From positions 16,066 to 80,065 of the forward strand of contig JAJQIB010000012.1 of assembly GCA_021199375.1 (NCBI GenBank): DNA of 64,000 bases, in the 5' to 3' direction. The translations under genes and the position numbers were made by a program. This DNA is from Ruminococcus sp. Its GTDB lineage: Bacteria > Bacillota > Clostridia > Oscillospirales > Ruminococcaceae. The notes under the pieces are model-generated. The model saw only the letters and a list, made by a program, of their open reading frames with translations, was not told the origin of the DNA and made no database searches. Positions 1-7,934 of this stretch are shown piece by piece; the first letter of the stretch is position 1; each line of letters opens with the position of its first letter.

Positions 1-592
1 ACTCAGCCAGGTCGCAAATCTCAGGCTCTCTTGCGGCATTCGAAATTACCGTTTCACCCTTTGCAGTGACTGCTGCAAGCATCACGTTTTCAGTAGCTCC
101 AACGGATGGAAAGGAAAGATTAATCAGCGTACCCTTTAGCCCTTTAGGACAGCTACAGATAAGCCTGCCGTGCGCCTCATCAATTTGCGCTCCAAGCTGA
201 CGCAGCGCCGAAAGATGAAGATCTATAGGTCTAGGTCCTAGCTCGCACCCTCCTGGAAAGCTAAGAGTACACTCGCCAACAGAGCCTAGTAGTGCGCCCA
301 GAAAGATGATAGAAGAACGCATTCTTCTCATTAGAGCGTCTGAAATTACGTTTTTGTCAAGGACAGCTGTATCAACAATCACACTCGTGCCGTCTCTCTT
401 GCATTTACAGCCAAGACAGCTAAGTATTCGCATTGCCGCATAAACATCTGAAAGCGGCGGACATCGATTAAGCCTTACCTCATCACCTGTAAGCACACAA
501 GCGCTCAAAATAGGCAGCACGCTGTTTTTGGCGCCCTGAATTTCAAGCTCTCCGCAAAGTCTGTGTCCTCCCTCGATTTTTAGCCTTTGCAT
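1..592 (-). CDS. murA: UDP-N-acetylglucosamine 1-carboxyvinyltransferase, 5' part (runs off the window)
   Basis: First committed step of peptidoglycan synthesis: transfers enolpyruvate from PEP to UDP-GlcNAc in the cytoplasm. The first 197 codons are present; the C-terminal half lies beyond the left edge. Translating the minus strand from the ATG at 592 gives the N-terminal GAKNS motif with the substrate lysine at about residue 22. The loop GGCELGPRPIDLH carries the PEP-reactive cysteine at about residue 116, which is the target of fosfomycin. A GAGGTGGG ribosome-binding site precedes the start. It is the last gene of the division cluster inside the window, about 96 bp after the hypothetical membrane gene. 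EPSP-synthase-fold relatives are the only alternative, and the Cys loop argues for MurA. Confidence 0.95.
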   Translation of the reverse strand, partial: MQRLKIEGGHRLCGELEIQGAKNSVLPILSACVLTGDEVRLNRCPPLSDVYAAMRILSCLGCKCKRDGTSVIVDTAVLDKNVISDALMRRMRSSIIFLGALLGSVGECTLSFPGGCELGPRPIDLHLSALRQLGAQIDEAHGRLICSCPKGLKGTLINLSFPSVGATENVMLAAVTAKGETVISNAAREPEICDLAE

Positions 593-688
593 AAAACCCA
601 CCTCGCAAATCAAAGCGCATATGCGCTTTTTTAAAGTATGCTTCATACTATGCAGGTAGAGTCTTATTGGTTAATTCTTCGCTGCTAT

Positions 689-1558
689 TTAAATATCGGG
701 ATCAAAGGTTATAACATTTGAAACATTCATAAATGCAGGCAAGCAAGGTATGCTTATGCTATCGGTAATCTTCTTCTTAGCGCCCTTTGTCGAAAGTCTG
801 ATCGATGTTATTGCCTGATCAAACTGCTCGTCGGTGAGTCCATCAGCATTTATTAAAATCTCAACCTCTATTGTTTCGGTTGAAAATGCGGGAATTTCCT
901 TTGATGAGCTTGAAGCTGTTGCATAAACTATATTGTCGGAATAATCTCCGCCACCGCTTATGATGTAATCATCAACCGTTACAGGGAAGGGCATGTAATT
1001 TTTAGCATCAAAAGCAACTGTACAGATTCTGTAGCTGTCGCTTTGCTCGCTGCTTACAGCATCTATATTGTATACATGATAGCTGCTCAGTATTTTCTCT
1101 TTATACAGTGTGACTCCTGCCTCAGCAAAAATATCCTCGCTGCGACATCCGCTGAGCGAATCGTTTGCGGTATAGATCGGGGGAGCAAAAAAAGCTATAA
1201 GAATAAGCAGCACCAAAACGATTACAATCGGTGTGATTATCTTTCTGCGTGATATGTACGTTCCTCTTACCTTAACGCCCTTATCAAGTGCCTTTGTGGG
1301 TGCATTTGGAACACGCTTTGCGGAAAACTCCTCGACTAATGCCTGTGCGTCATCGGGGTCCTCCTCTTCCTCTTTTTTTGACTTAATCTCAAAATCATGC
1401 ACCACCTGTGCTCTTGAGAAGTCTGCTCTTATTTTTCCGGAATTATCCTCTACTCTTGTGTATCTGTCAAAGGTATTTATAGCCTTCGACTGCTCCTTGT
1501 TCAGATTTTCCAGATCCGGAGTTGTAATACTGTCCATTGACGGCTTTCTTTTAGCCAT
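689..1558 (-). CDS. Hypothetical single-pass membrane protein in the dcw cluster
   Basis: Not recognised as a named family. The 289-residue protein has a charged, Lys/Glu-rich cytoplasmic region (about 1-105), one transmembrane helix (about 107-127) and an extracytoplasmic domain of about 160 residues with two cysteines. It sits between murG and murA, where many Firmicutes carry a FtsQ/DivIB-type division protein. The topology (cytoplasmic tail, one helix, external domain) resembles DivIB, but I see no POTRA-like pattern, so an equivalent role is only an inference. Start ATG 1558 has a GAAAGGA site 8 nt upstream. It follows murG by 18 bp and is almost certainly cotranscribed with it. Confidence 0.75.
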   Translation of the reverse strand: MAKRKPSMDSITTPDLENLNKEQSKAINTFDRYTRVEDNSGKIRADFSRAQVVHDFEIKSKKEEEEDPDDAQALVEEFSAKRVPNAPTKALDKGVKVRGTYISRRKIITPIVIVLVLLILIAFFAPPIYTANDSLSGCRSEDIFAEAGVTLYKEKILSSYHVYNIDAVSSEQSDSYRICTVAFDAKNYMPFPVTVDDYIISGGGDYSDNIVYATASSSSKEIPAFSTETIEVEILINADGLTDEQFDQAITSIRLSTKGAKKKITDSISIPCLPAFMNVSNVITFDPDI

Positions 1559-1576
1559 AGCTTTTTCCTTTCAGTC

Positions 1577-2710
1577 CTAGAGCTTATTTATAATAGGCTC
1601 TAGTGCGCCATATATTCTGTCGTTTGTATCACTTATGTAAAGCTTTGCCGCATTTTCGGAAAGCCTTTTTAGCTTATCCCTGTCATCAAGCAAATCCTTA
1701 ACTGTGTCTATCAGCCACTCAGAGGTAAGATCCTTTTGCTCAATTACAATTGCGGCTCCAGCCTTTTGAAGCACCATTCCGTTAAAATACTGATGATTAC
1801 CTGCAACTATTGGAGAGGGCACCAAAATTGAGCCTCGTCCCATTGCCTCAAGCTCAGTGAGCGCATTAGCGCCACAGCGTGAAATCACCAGATCTGCCGC
1901 AGCCATACAGGTCGGCATATTGTCTATATACTCTTTAACTATTAGTCGCTTGTTCTCTTTTAAATTAACTCCACGCTCGGCTAGACATTCTTCAAATCCT
2001 GTTTCACGTCCATTGCCACCATAGGAGTGTATGTGATTTACCTTAATTCCCTGCTTGTCATACCATTCGATAAGATCTAGCACCGTCGAATTTATTGCGC
2101 CTGCACCCAGACTACCGCCCGTTGATAGTATACAAACCTCGTCGTCGAGTCCAAGCTCAGCTCTTGCCTCCTGCTTTGTGATTTTAGAAAAACCGCTTCT
2201 TACAGGAAGTCCTGTGACGATATATTCACGGTTCTCGCTCAAATACTGCTTAGCCTCCTCAACGGTAAGCATTACAACATCTGCGTACTTTGAAAGCAGC
2301 TTATTTGTGACACCTGGATAAGCATTTTGCTCGTGTATAGCAGTTTTTATATTAAGCTTTGCCGCCGTTCTGACGATAGGTCCCGCTACATATCCGCCTG
2401 TGCCTATAACAAGATTCGGCTTAAAATCGTTTATTATCTGCTTGCTTCTTGATGTAGTACTCATCAAAAGCTTAAATGCATGAGCGTTTCGCTTGATATT
2501 CTTTTTGTTTAGCTTTCGCTGAAACCCCTCAACCCTTATGGGGTAGAATTTATACCCTGCCTTTGGTATAAGCTTAGCCTCGATTTTTTCAGGATTTCCC
2601 GCAAATGCAAGCTCTGCATCGGGATGATGAGATTTAATTATTTCGGCAATCGCAAGCGCAGGATTTACATGACCTGCTGTTCCGCCTCCTGCAAGAAGTA
2701 CCCTTAACAT
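1577..2710 (-). CDS. murG: UDP-N-acetylglucosamine--MurNAc-pentapeptide-PP-undecaprenol GlcNAc transferase
   Basis: Makes lipid II from lipid I on the cytoplasmic face of the membrane. The 377 residues are typical for the GT28 family. The N-terminal glycine-rich loop GGGTAGH (residues 8-14) binds lipid I. A second glycine-rich stretch (STGGSLGAGAIN, about 195-206) and the C-terminal donor-binding segment SRCGANALTELEAMGRGSI are present. The start has AGGAG about 8 nt upstream. It lies 21 bp after ftsW, the usual gene order. Confidence 0.97.
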   Translation of the reverse strand: MLRVLLAGGGTAGHVNPALAIAEIIKSHHPDAELAFAGNPEKIEAKLIPKAGYKFYPIRVEGFQRKLNKKNIKRNAHAFKLLMSTTSRSKQIINDFKPNLVIGTGGYVAGPIVRTAAKLNIKTAIHEQNAYPGVTNKLLSKYADVVMLTVEEAKQYLSENREYIVTGLPVRSGFSKITKQEARAELGLDDEVCILSTGGSLGAGAINSTVLDLIEWYDKQGIKVNHIHSYGGNGRETGFEECLAERGVNLKENKRLIVKEYIDNMPTCMAAADLVISRCGANALTELEAMGRGSILVPSPIVAGNHQYFNGMVLQKAGAAIVIEQKDLTSEWLIDTVKDLLDDRDKLKRLSENAAKLYISDTNDRIYGALEPIINKL

Positions 2711-2731
2711 AGCTATTCTCCTCTATAAATA

Positions 2732-3982
2732 TTATGCCGTTTCGGCTTTTGCTTCCAGCCTTTGCTTTTTCCTCTTCGGCTCACGCTTTATAGCCTGTCT
2801 TGAAATGCTAAGCATTATGCCCATTTCAAACAGCTGGAACACAAGAGCCGTACCGCCTGCACTGAAAAACGGAAGTGAGATTCCTGTATTTGGAAACGCA
2901 TTGCAGGCTACCATTATGTTTAGCAGTGCCTGTGAACCTATCTGCACCGTTATGCCCGTAGCTAAGAGCATACCAAATCTGTCGCGTGCATTAGCGGCAA
3001 TTTGAAATCCCTTGAGAATAAATAATACAAAAAGCAAAACCACTATAGCTCCGCCTACAAATCCAAGCTCCTCGCAAATAATCGAAAAGATAAAATCATT
3101 TTGAGATTCAGGAAGATAGAGGTACTTTTGTCTTGATTCGCCGAAGCCTAATCCCAATAAGCCACCTGAGCCTATAGCCAGCAACGATTCATAGGTTTGA
3201 TGTGTGGTATTAGCGGGATCCGACATAGGATCTCTCCAGCTTTCAAAACGATCGGCAATGTAGCTAAACGTATCGCTGCCGCCCTTTAGGAAAAGAATTA
3301 TTGCTCCTATTACTCCTACAGCTAAACAAATACCAATAAATCTCCAGAAATATTTTGACGGCATATCGCTTGAAAACATCATAGCCACACCGATGATTCC
3401 GAACAGCATTATCGCCGACATATGTCTTTGAAGTCCAAGTATAACGAACACAAAAACAAAAATCACAGCAAAGGGAACAAAGCAGTGAATCCAGCTGGTC
3501 TTAAACTTTTGGAAGTTTACAGAAAGAATATATGCAAATATCACAATAAATGCAATCTTTAACAGCTCAGAGGGCTGAAACTGAACTCCTGCTATTGTTA
3601 TCCAACGCTTTGCTCCTGCCGTTTCCTGCCCAAAGAATGCAGTATATCCGCACAGTATAAGCGAAGCGCCAAAAAACAAATAGGCTATTTTTGTATTGAA
3701 AAAGAAATTATAGTCAAGATAGGATGCTATAAACATCGCCACAAGTCCGATTGCTGCACATAAAAGCTGACGTCTGAGATAATAATAGCCATCACCGTCA
3801 TACTCGCTCATTGAAGCAGCATAGCTTGCCGAAAACATCATTATAAGTCCGAACACAAGCAAAACTATAACTATTAGAAAAAACGTCTTGTCTATTTCTG
3901 CTATAATAAATCTAAAATTAAGCGTTTTGCGCTTACGTCCCGCCTGTTCAACAGCCTGCACGTTCTCGCCGTTTGCCGCCAA
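2732..3982 (-). CDS. ftsW: Lipid II polymerase / division SEDS protein FtsW
   Basis: SEDS-family peptidoglycan glycosyltransferase that works with a class B PBP at the septum. The 416-residue protein has about ten transmembrane segments and SEDS motifs: KRWITI near residue 125, QPSELLKIAF near 137, and the C-terminal FPNTGISLPFFSAGGTAL segment that identifies FtsW/RodA/SpoVE. Its position between mraY and murG favours FtsW (or SpoVE) over RodA. The start is a TTG with AAGGAGG 8 nt upstream; no in-frame ATG close by has such a site. The C-terminus is basic and cytoplasmic. Confidence 0.95.
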   Translation of the reverse strand: MAANGENVQAVEQAGRKRKTLNFRFIIAEIDKTFFLIVIVLLVFGLIMMFSASYAASMSEYDGDGYYYLRRQLLCAAIGLVAMFIASYLDYNFFFNTKIAYLFFGASLILCGYTAFFGQETAGAKRWITIAGVQFQPSELLKIAFIVIFAYILSVNFQKFKTSWIHCFVPFAVIFVFVFVILGLQRHMSAIMLFGIIGVAMMFSSDMPSKYFWRFIGICLAVGVIGAIILFLKGGSDTFSYIADRFESWRDPMSDPANTTHQTYESLLAIGSGGLLGLGFGESRQKYLYLPESQNDFIFSIICEELGFVGGAIVVLLFVLFILKGFQIAANARDRFGMLLATGITVQIGSQALLNIMVACNAFPNTGISLPFFSAGGTALVFQLFEMGIMLSISRQAIKREPKRKKQRLEAKAETA

Positions 3983-4026
3983 TTCAAGCCCTCCTTATCA
4001 TAAATACCATTGTTCTTTTGTTCAGT

Positions 4027-5040
4027 CTAAAAATATACCTTTTGTCCGTAATAAACAATTCCGACTGCTGCTGCAATGCCTAGAATTGAAATAATCGAAA
4101 AAATAACAATTACTGTATAATCGCTCATGCCCTTCACCTTTAGGTGCATATGAAGAGACGAGCCCTTTAATAGCAGCTTCTTTTTGCGTCTGTATACCAG
4201 ATTCTGCATTGCTGAACAAAACGCATCAACAAACGCTGAAATGCTCAATAGCAGCGCTGCAAGTGCATAAAAGGAATCAAATGCCAGCACAGACGCCGAA
4301 AGCGCACCTATTAAAAAGCCTCCTGAAGATCCACTTTTGAGCTTTGAGGGAGAAAGTCCCCAAATCATTGCGCCCATTGATACAGCTGCGCTTACATATC
4401 CGTATGCTGTAAGCGTGTCATTATCAGACAAATTGCCAATAACCGCTGCTCCAAGTCCTACTATAAAGCCTACAGCATATACAAGTCCGCCTATAGAGCT
4501 TTTATCATCTATGCCAAAACGATTTAACGCCCTAAAGCTATAGATTATTAAGGTCATAGCCGCCGCTGTTATGGGACAGAAAAGATAGCCAAAATCCACT
4601 ATACCCAGATGAAAGGGAAGCATTATCGCTGTATCTATCCATGAGCTTGTCACACACACGTATATATAAATGAAGCTTGCCACATAGCAAAATCCAAGCT
4701 TTGCTCCGGCTTTCACTCCGTATGGCTTGCCCTGAGCATCGGTCATATAGTCATCTAGGGCTCCGACAAAAACAATTGCAAGTGAGTAGATAAGGCTTGC
4801 AAAAAGCTGCGCTCGATTGCTTGTGAAAATTGCAGCGACTGCTATGCCAAAAGCAAATACTATCCACTGACACACTCCGCCAAATGAAGGCTCGCTTCCG
4901 TCAGATTTATATCTATCACCAATATATGGCTCGTATACTCCCGTCTTTAGCTTGCGAAAAATCGGTATCATAACTCGTCCAAGAAAATAGCTTAGCACAA
5001 GCTGCATAGCTACTATGACGGCAAGCCTACTCCAGAGCAT
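4027..5040 (-). CDS. mraY: Divergent MraY-like phospho-MurNAc-pentapeptide transferase
   Basis: By position (murF-X-ftsW) and topology (337 residues, about ten helices) this is MraY, which makes lipid I from UDP-MurNAc-pentapeptide and undecaprenyl phosphate. Its family motifs are eroded. PTMGG reads PSFGG (51-55). The DD pair is kept (96-97). The NLTDGLDG block is replaced by NRFGIDDKSSIGG (173-185). GDTGSLALGG reads SGSSGGFLIG (236-245) and lacks the Mg-binding Asp. The HHH segment reads HMHLK (297-301). Its start overlaps the murF stop by 14 bp with GAGGCGG upstream. It could be the sole MraY in a divergent lineage or a paralogue with altered activity. Confidence 0.85.
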   Translation of the reverse strand: MLWSRLAVIVAMQLVLSYFLGRVMIPIFRKLKTGVYEPYIGDRYKSDGSEPSFGGVCQWIVFAFGIAVAAIFTSNRAQLFASLIYSLAIVFVGALDDYMTDAQGKPYGVKAGAKLGFCYVASFIYIYVCVTSSWIDTAIMLPFHLGIVDFGYLFCPITAAAMTLIIYSFRALNRFGIDDKSSIGGLVYAVGFIVGLGAAVIGNLSDNDTLTAYGYVSAAVSMGAMIWGLSPSKLKSGSSGGFLIGALSASVLAFDSFYALAALLLSISAFVDAFCSAMQNLVYRRKKKLLLKGSSLHMHLKVKGMSDYTVIVIFSIISILGIAAAVGIVYYGQKVYF

Positions 5041-6418
5041 TTACCGCCTCTTCAAGCTTCATGCCTCTGCTGCCTTTAAACAGCACTACATCGCCTTGCT
5101 TTAGCTCTCTCTTTAGCGTATCTATCATATCGCTCTTGCTCTCAAAATAGCAGCAATCCTCCTGGGACATTCCCTTTTTTATTGCTCCATCCACGTAGTA
5201 CCTAGCGTCATTTCCACAGCAATAGAGCTTATTTGCTTTTGCTGATGCAACATACTCGCCGGTAAGCTTATGCAAAGCACGTGACTGCTTACCGAGCTCC
5301 AGCATATCCGACAGAACCACTACCTTGCGTCCACCGCTTTTATTTGTAATTTGCGTAAGCGTCGACAATGCCGCCCTAATCGAATCGGGAGCTGCATTGT
5401 AGCAGTCCACGATAAACTTCATGCCGTGTACATCCTTTATATTCTGACGTATTCCCTGAGGACGAAACTGTGCTATTGCCTCAATCATATCCTCAGGTGG
5501 TATATCAAGTGTAAGACCTACACAAAATGCCGCAAGTGCATTCTTTACATTATGCTCGCCGGGGCAGTTTACCCTTGCAGCTTGCTTTCCGCCATTCGCA
5601 GTACCCGTAGCAATGCCGCTAACCCAGTTTATATTAAACGAGGTTCCGCCTTCATCCATTTTGATATCCGATGCATAAACATCAGCTGTCTTTTTCTTAA
5701 TTGAGTAGAAAATCAGCCTTCTGCCATGATGCGACTCAATCTGCGAAAGAAGCTTGTCATCAGCCGATAAAATCAGCGGTGCCATGTAATCAGCTCCATC
5801 AAGTATCTCCATTTTTGCCTTGAGAATACCCTGCTGTGAGCCTAGATTTTCTATGTGCGAATGTCCTATATTTGTGATAACCGCTGCTGTCGGTTCACAG
5901 CACATTGAAAGACGTGATATTTCGCCTAGGTGTGACATTCCCATTTCGATAACCGCCGCCTCTGTCGAGCCTTCTATTCCAAACAGAGTTAGCGGCAAGC
6001 CTATTTCATTGTTATGATTTCCTTCGGTTTTTAGCGTGTTATACTTTTTTGAAAGCACAAGCGCTATCATATCCTTAGTCGTGGTTTTGCCTACACTTCC
6101 TGTGATTCCGACCATCGGGATAGAGAATTTGCGTCTATAGTAGGAGGCAAGCTGCAAAAGCGCACGCTCGGTTGAATCCACTATTATGCATTTCGCTCCC
6201 TCAATTGCACGCTCGGATATAACCGCCTGTGCGCCAAGCTCGCAAGCCCTTGCGCCGTAGTCGTGTCCATCAAAGCTCTCGCCCTTTAATGCTATAAAAA
6301 CTGAATTTGGCTTAATTGTTCTTGTATCTGTAGAAACGGAGGTGATTTCTATATCTGACGGATAGCCAAAGCTTCCATCTACCGCTTGTACAATTTCAGT
6401 AAGCGTCATTTTTTCCAT
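5027..6418 (-). CDS. murF: UDP-MurNAc-tripeptide--D-alanyl-D-alanine ligase
   Basis: Adds D-Ala-D-Ala to UDP-MurNAc-tripeptide in the cytoplasm with ATP. The protein is about 463 residues, the family size. It shows the N-terminal Mur domain, the P-loop GITGSVGKTTTKD (about 104-116), the NHNNEIG segment that follows it in MurF, and the middle-domain IEMGMSHLGEI block. I chose ATG 6418 because GGAGGG lies 7-8 nt before it. A GTG five codons upstream lacks a site. It follows murE by 31 bp and overlaps mraY by 14 bp. Confidence 0.96.
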   Translation of the reverse strand: MEKMTLTEIVQAVDGSFGYPSDIEITSVSTDTRTIKPNSVFIALKGESFDGHDYGARACELGAQAVISERAIEGAKCIIVDSTERALLQLASYYRRKFSIPMVGITGSVGKTTTKDMIALVLSKKYNTLKTEGNHNNEIGLPLTLFGIEGSTEAAVIEMGMSHLGEISRLSMCCEPTAAVITNIGHSHIENLGSQQGILKAKMEILDGADYMAPLILSADDKLLSQIESHHGRRLIFYSIKKKTADVYASDIKMDEGGTSFNINWVSGIATGTANGGKQAARVNCPGEHNVKNALAAFCVGLTLDIPPEDMIEAIAQFRPQGIRQNIKDVHGMKFIVDCYNAAPDSIRAALSTLTQITNKSGGRKVVVLSDMLELGKQSRALHKLTGEYVASAKANKLYCCGNDARYYVDGAIKKGMSQEDCCYFESKSDMIDTLKRELKQGDVVLFKGSRGMKLEEAVNALE

Positions 6419-6449
6419 TTGTAATCCCTCCACTTATTCTTTCTTTGTC

Positions 6450-7892
6450 TTATTTTAGCTGTTCGAGCGCTTCAGCAACCACCTCACGCTCGTCGAAGTG
6501 AATCTTTACCCCGCCTTTTAGTATCTGATAATCCTCGTGACCCTTTCCGGCAAGAACTATTACATCGTCCTTCTCAGCGTTCCTTATTGCCCAGAATATG
6601 GCTTCACGCCTGTCGGTTATTCTGACAAACGGTGTTTGTTTGCCCTCAAGTCCCACAAGTATATCGTCTATAATCGCATCCGGGTCCTCATTTCTCGGAT
6701 TGTCGCTTGTCACTATAAGAAAATCAGCGTTATCAGCCGCCGCAATAGCCATGAGCGGACGCTTCTTGGCATCTCGATTTCCACCACAGCCAAATAGGCA
6801 TTTTACCTTACCCTTAGAGCCATTTTTAATTGCCGAAAGAACGTTTTCAAGAGCATCGGGTGTATGTGCATAGTCACAAATTACTGTAAAATCTCTTCCC
6901 GTGGGTATAACCTCTGCTCTTCCTCGTACGCCCTTCATGGCATTTAACTGCGCAATAACTGCCTTAGGCTCAAATCCCAGCACCTCACAGCAGGCAATTA
7001 CCATAAGTGAGTTTGACACATTGAAAAGTCCCGGCATAGCAAATGTAACATTATGCTTTTCGTTGCCGTCACAAAATACATACTTAACGCCATTTGCGCC
7101 AAGCGTTATATCCTCAGCATAAAAATCTGCAGCATCAGCATCCGAAACGGTCTTTGCCTCAATCTCAATTTCGTCCAAATATCTCTTTCCATAAGGGTCG
7201 TCCATATTTATTATTGCCGTGTCACAGATGGAAAACAGCCTTTTTTTCGCCTGATAGTAATTCTCCATTGTGCCGTGAACATCCAGGTGGTCCTGCGTGA
7301 GATTTGTAAACATTCCCACCTTAAAATGACATGGTCCGGTTCGTTTTTGCTCTAAACCCTGAGATGAAACCTCCATAACCGCATACTCGCAGCCTGCATC
7401 TGCCATTTTTCTTAGCAGCTCAAAAAGGTCATAGGGCTCAGGAGTAGTACGTGCGGTTGGCAAAATCTCATCGCCTATCTCGTTTTGACAGGTGCCGATA
7501 AGTCCCGACTTCTTTCCAAAGGCAGTAAGAGTCTTTTTTAGTGCGGTGGTTATAGTGGTTTTTCCATTCGTGCCTGTAACGCCTATCATTTTAAGCCTGC
7601 GCTCCGGATTTCCAAACCATGCCGCGCACAGATAGGGATAAAGCTCACGTGTATCGAGGACTATTATTTGACAGTCAAGTCCTAAATCTCGTTCGCAAAA
7701 AACTACTGCCGCTCCCTTTTCAACCATATCCGCAGCAGCGCTGTGACCATCAAAGGTGTTTCCCTTTATACAGACAAATGCAAAGCCCTTTTGCATAACG
7801 CTTCTGTTATCAGAGGTGATTCCGCTTATTTCTACATCCTCTACCCCGTTTGTACTTATATTCAGTTCTTTTACTAGTTCATACAGCTTCAT
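6450..7892 (-). CDS. murE: UDP-MurNAc-L-Ala-D-Glu--meso-2,6-diaminopimelate ligase
   Basis: Adds the third stem-peptide residue. The 480-residue protein has the P-loop GVTGTNGKTT (104-113), the AKKRLF segment with the carbamylated lysine (about 216), and DNPR at 397-400. DNPR is the signature of meso-DAP-specific enzymes (lysine enzymes usually have DNPA), so this organism probably has DAP-type peptidoglycan. The start has AAAGGGA about 8 nt upstream. It lies between the class B PBP gene and murF, as in most Firmicutes. Confidence 0.97.
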   Translation of the reverse strand: MKLYELVKELNISTNGVEDVEISGITSDNRSVMQKGFAFVCIKGNTFDGHSAAADMVEKGAAVVFCERDLGLDCQIIVLDTRELYPYLCAAWFGNPERRLKMIGVTGTNGKTTITTALKKTLTAFGKKSGLIGTCQNEIGDEILPTARTTPEPYDLFELLRKMADAGCEYAVMEVSSQGLEQKRTGPCHFKVGMFTNLTQDHLDVHGTMENYYQAKKRLFSICDTAIINMDDPYGKRYLDEIEIEAKTVSDADAADFYAEDITLGANGVKYVFCDGNEKHNVTFAMPGLFNVSNSLMVIACCEVLGFEPKAVIAQLNAMKGVRGRAEVIPTGRDFTVICDYAHTPDALENVLSAIKNGSKGKVKCLFGCGGNRDAKKRPLMAIAAADNADFLIVTSDNPRNEDPDAIIDDILVGLEGKQTPFVRITDRREAIFWAIRNAEKDDVIVLAGKGHEDYQILKGGVKIHFDEREVVAEALEQLK

Positions 7893-7934
7893 TGTATCAT
7901 TCCCTTTGGGCTTTTATGCCCTCCTTGTCTTTTT

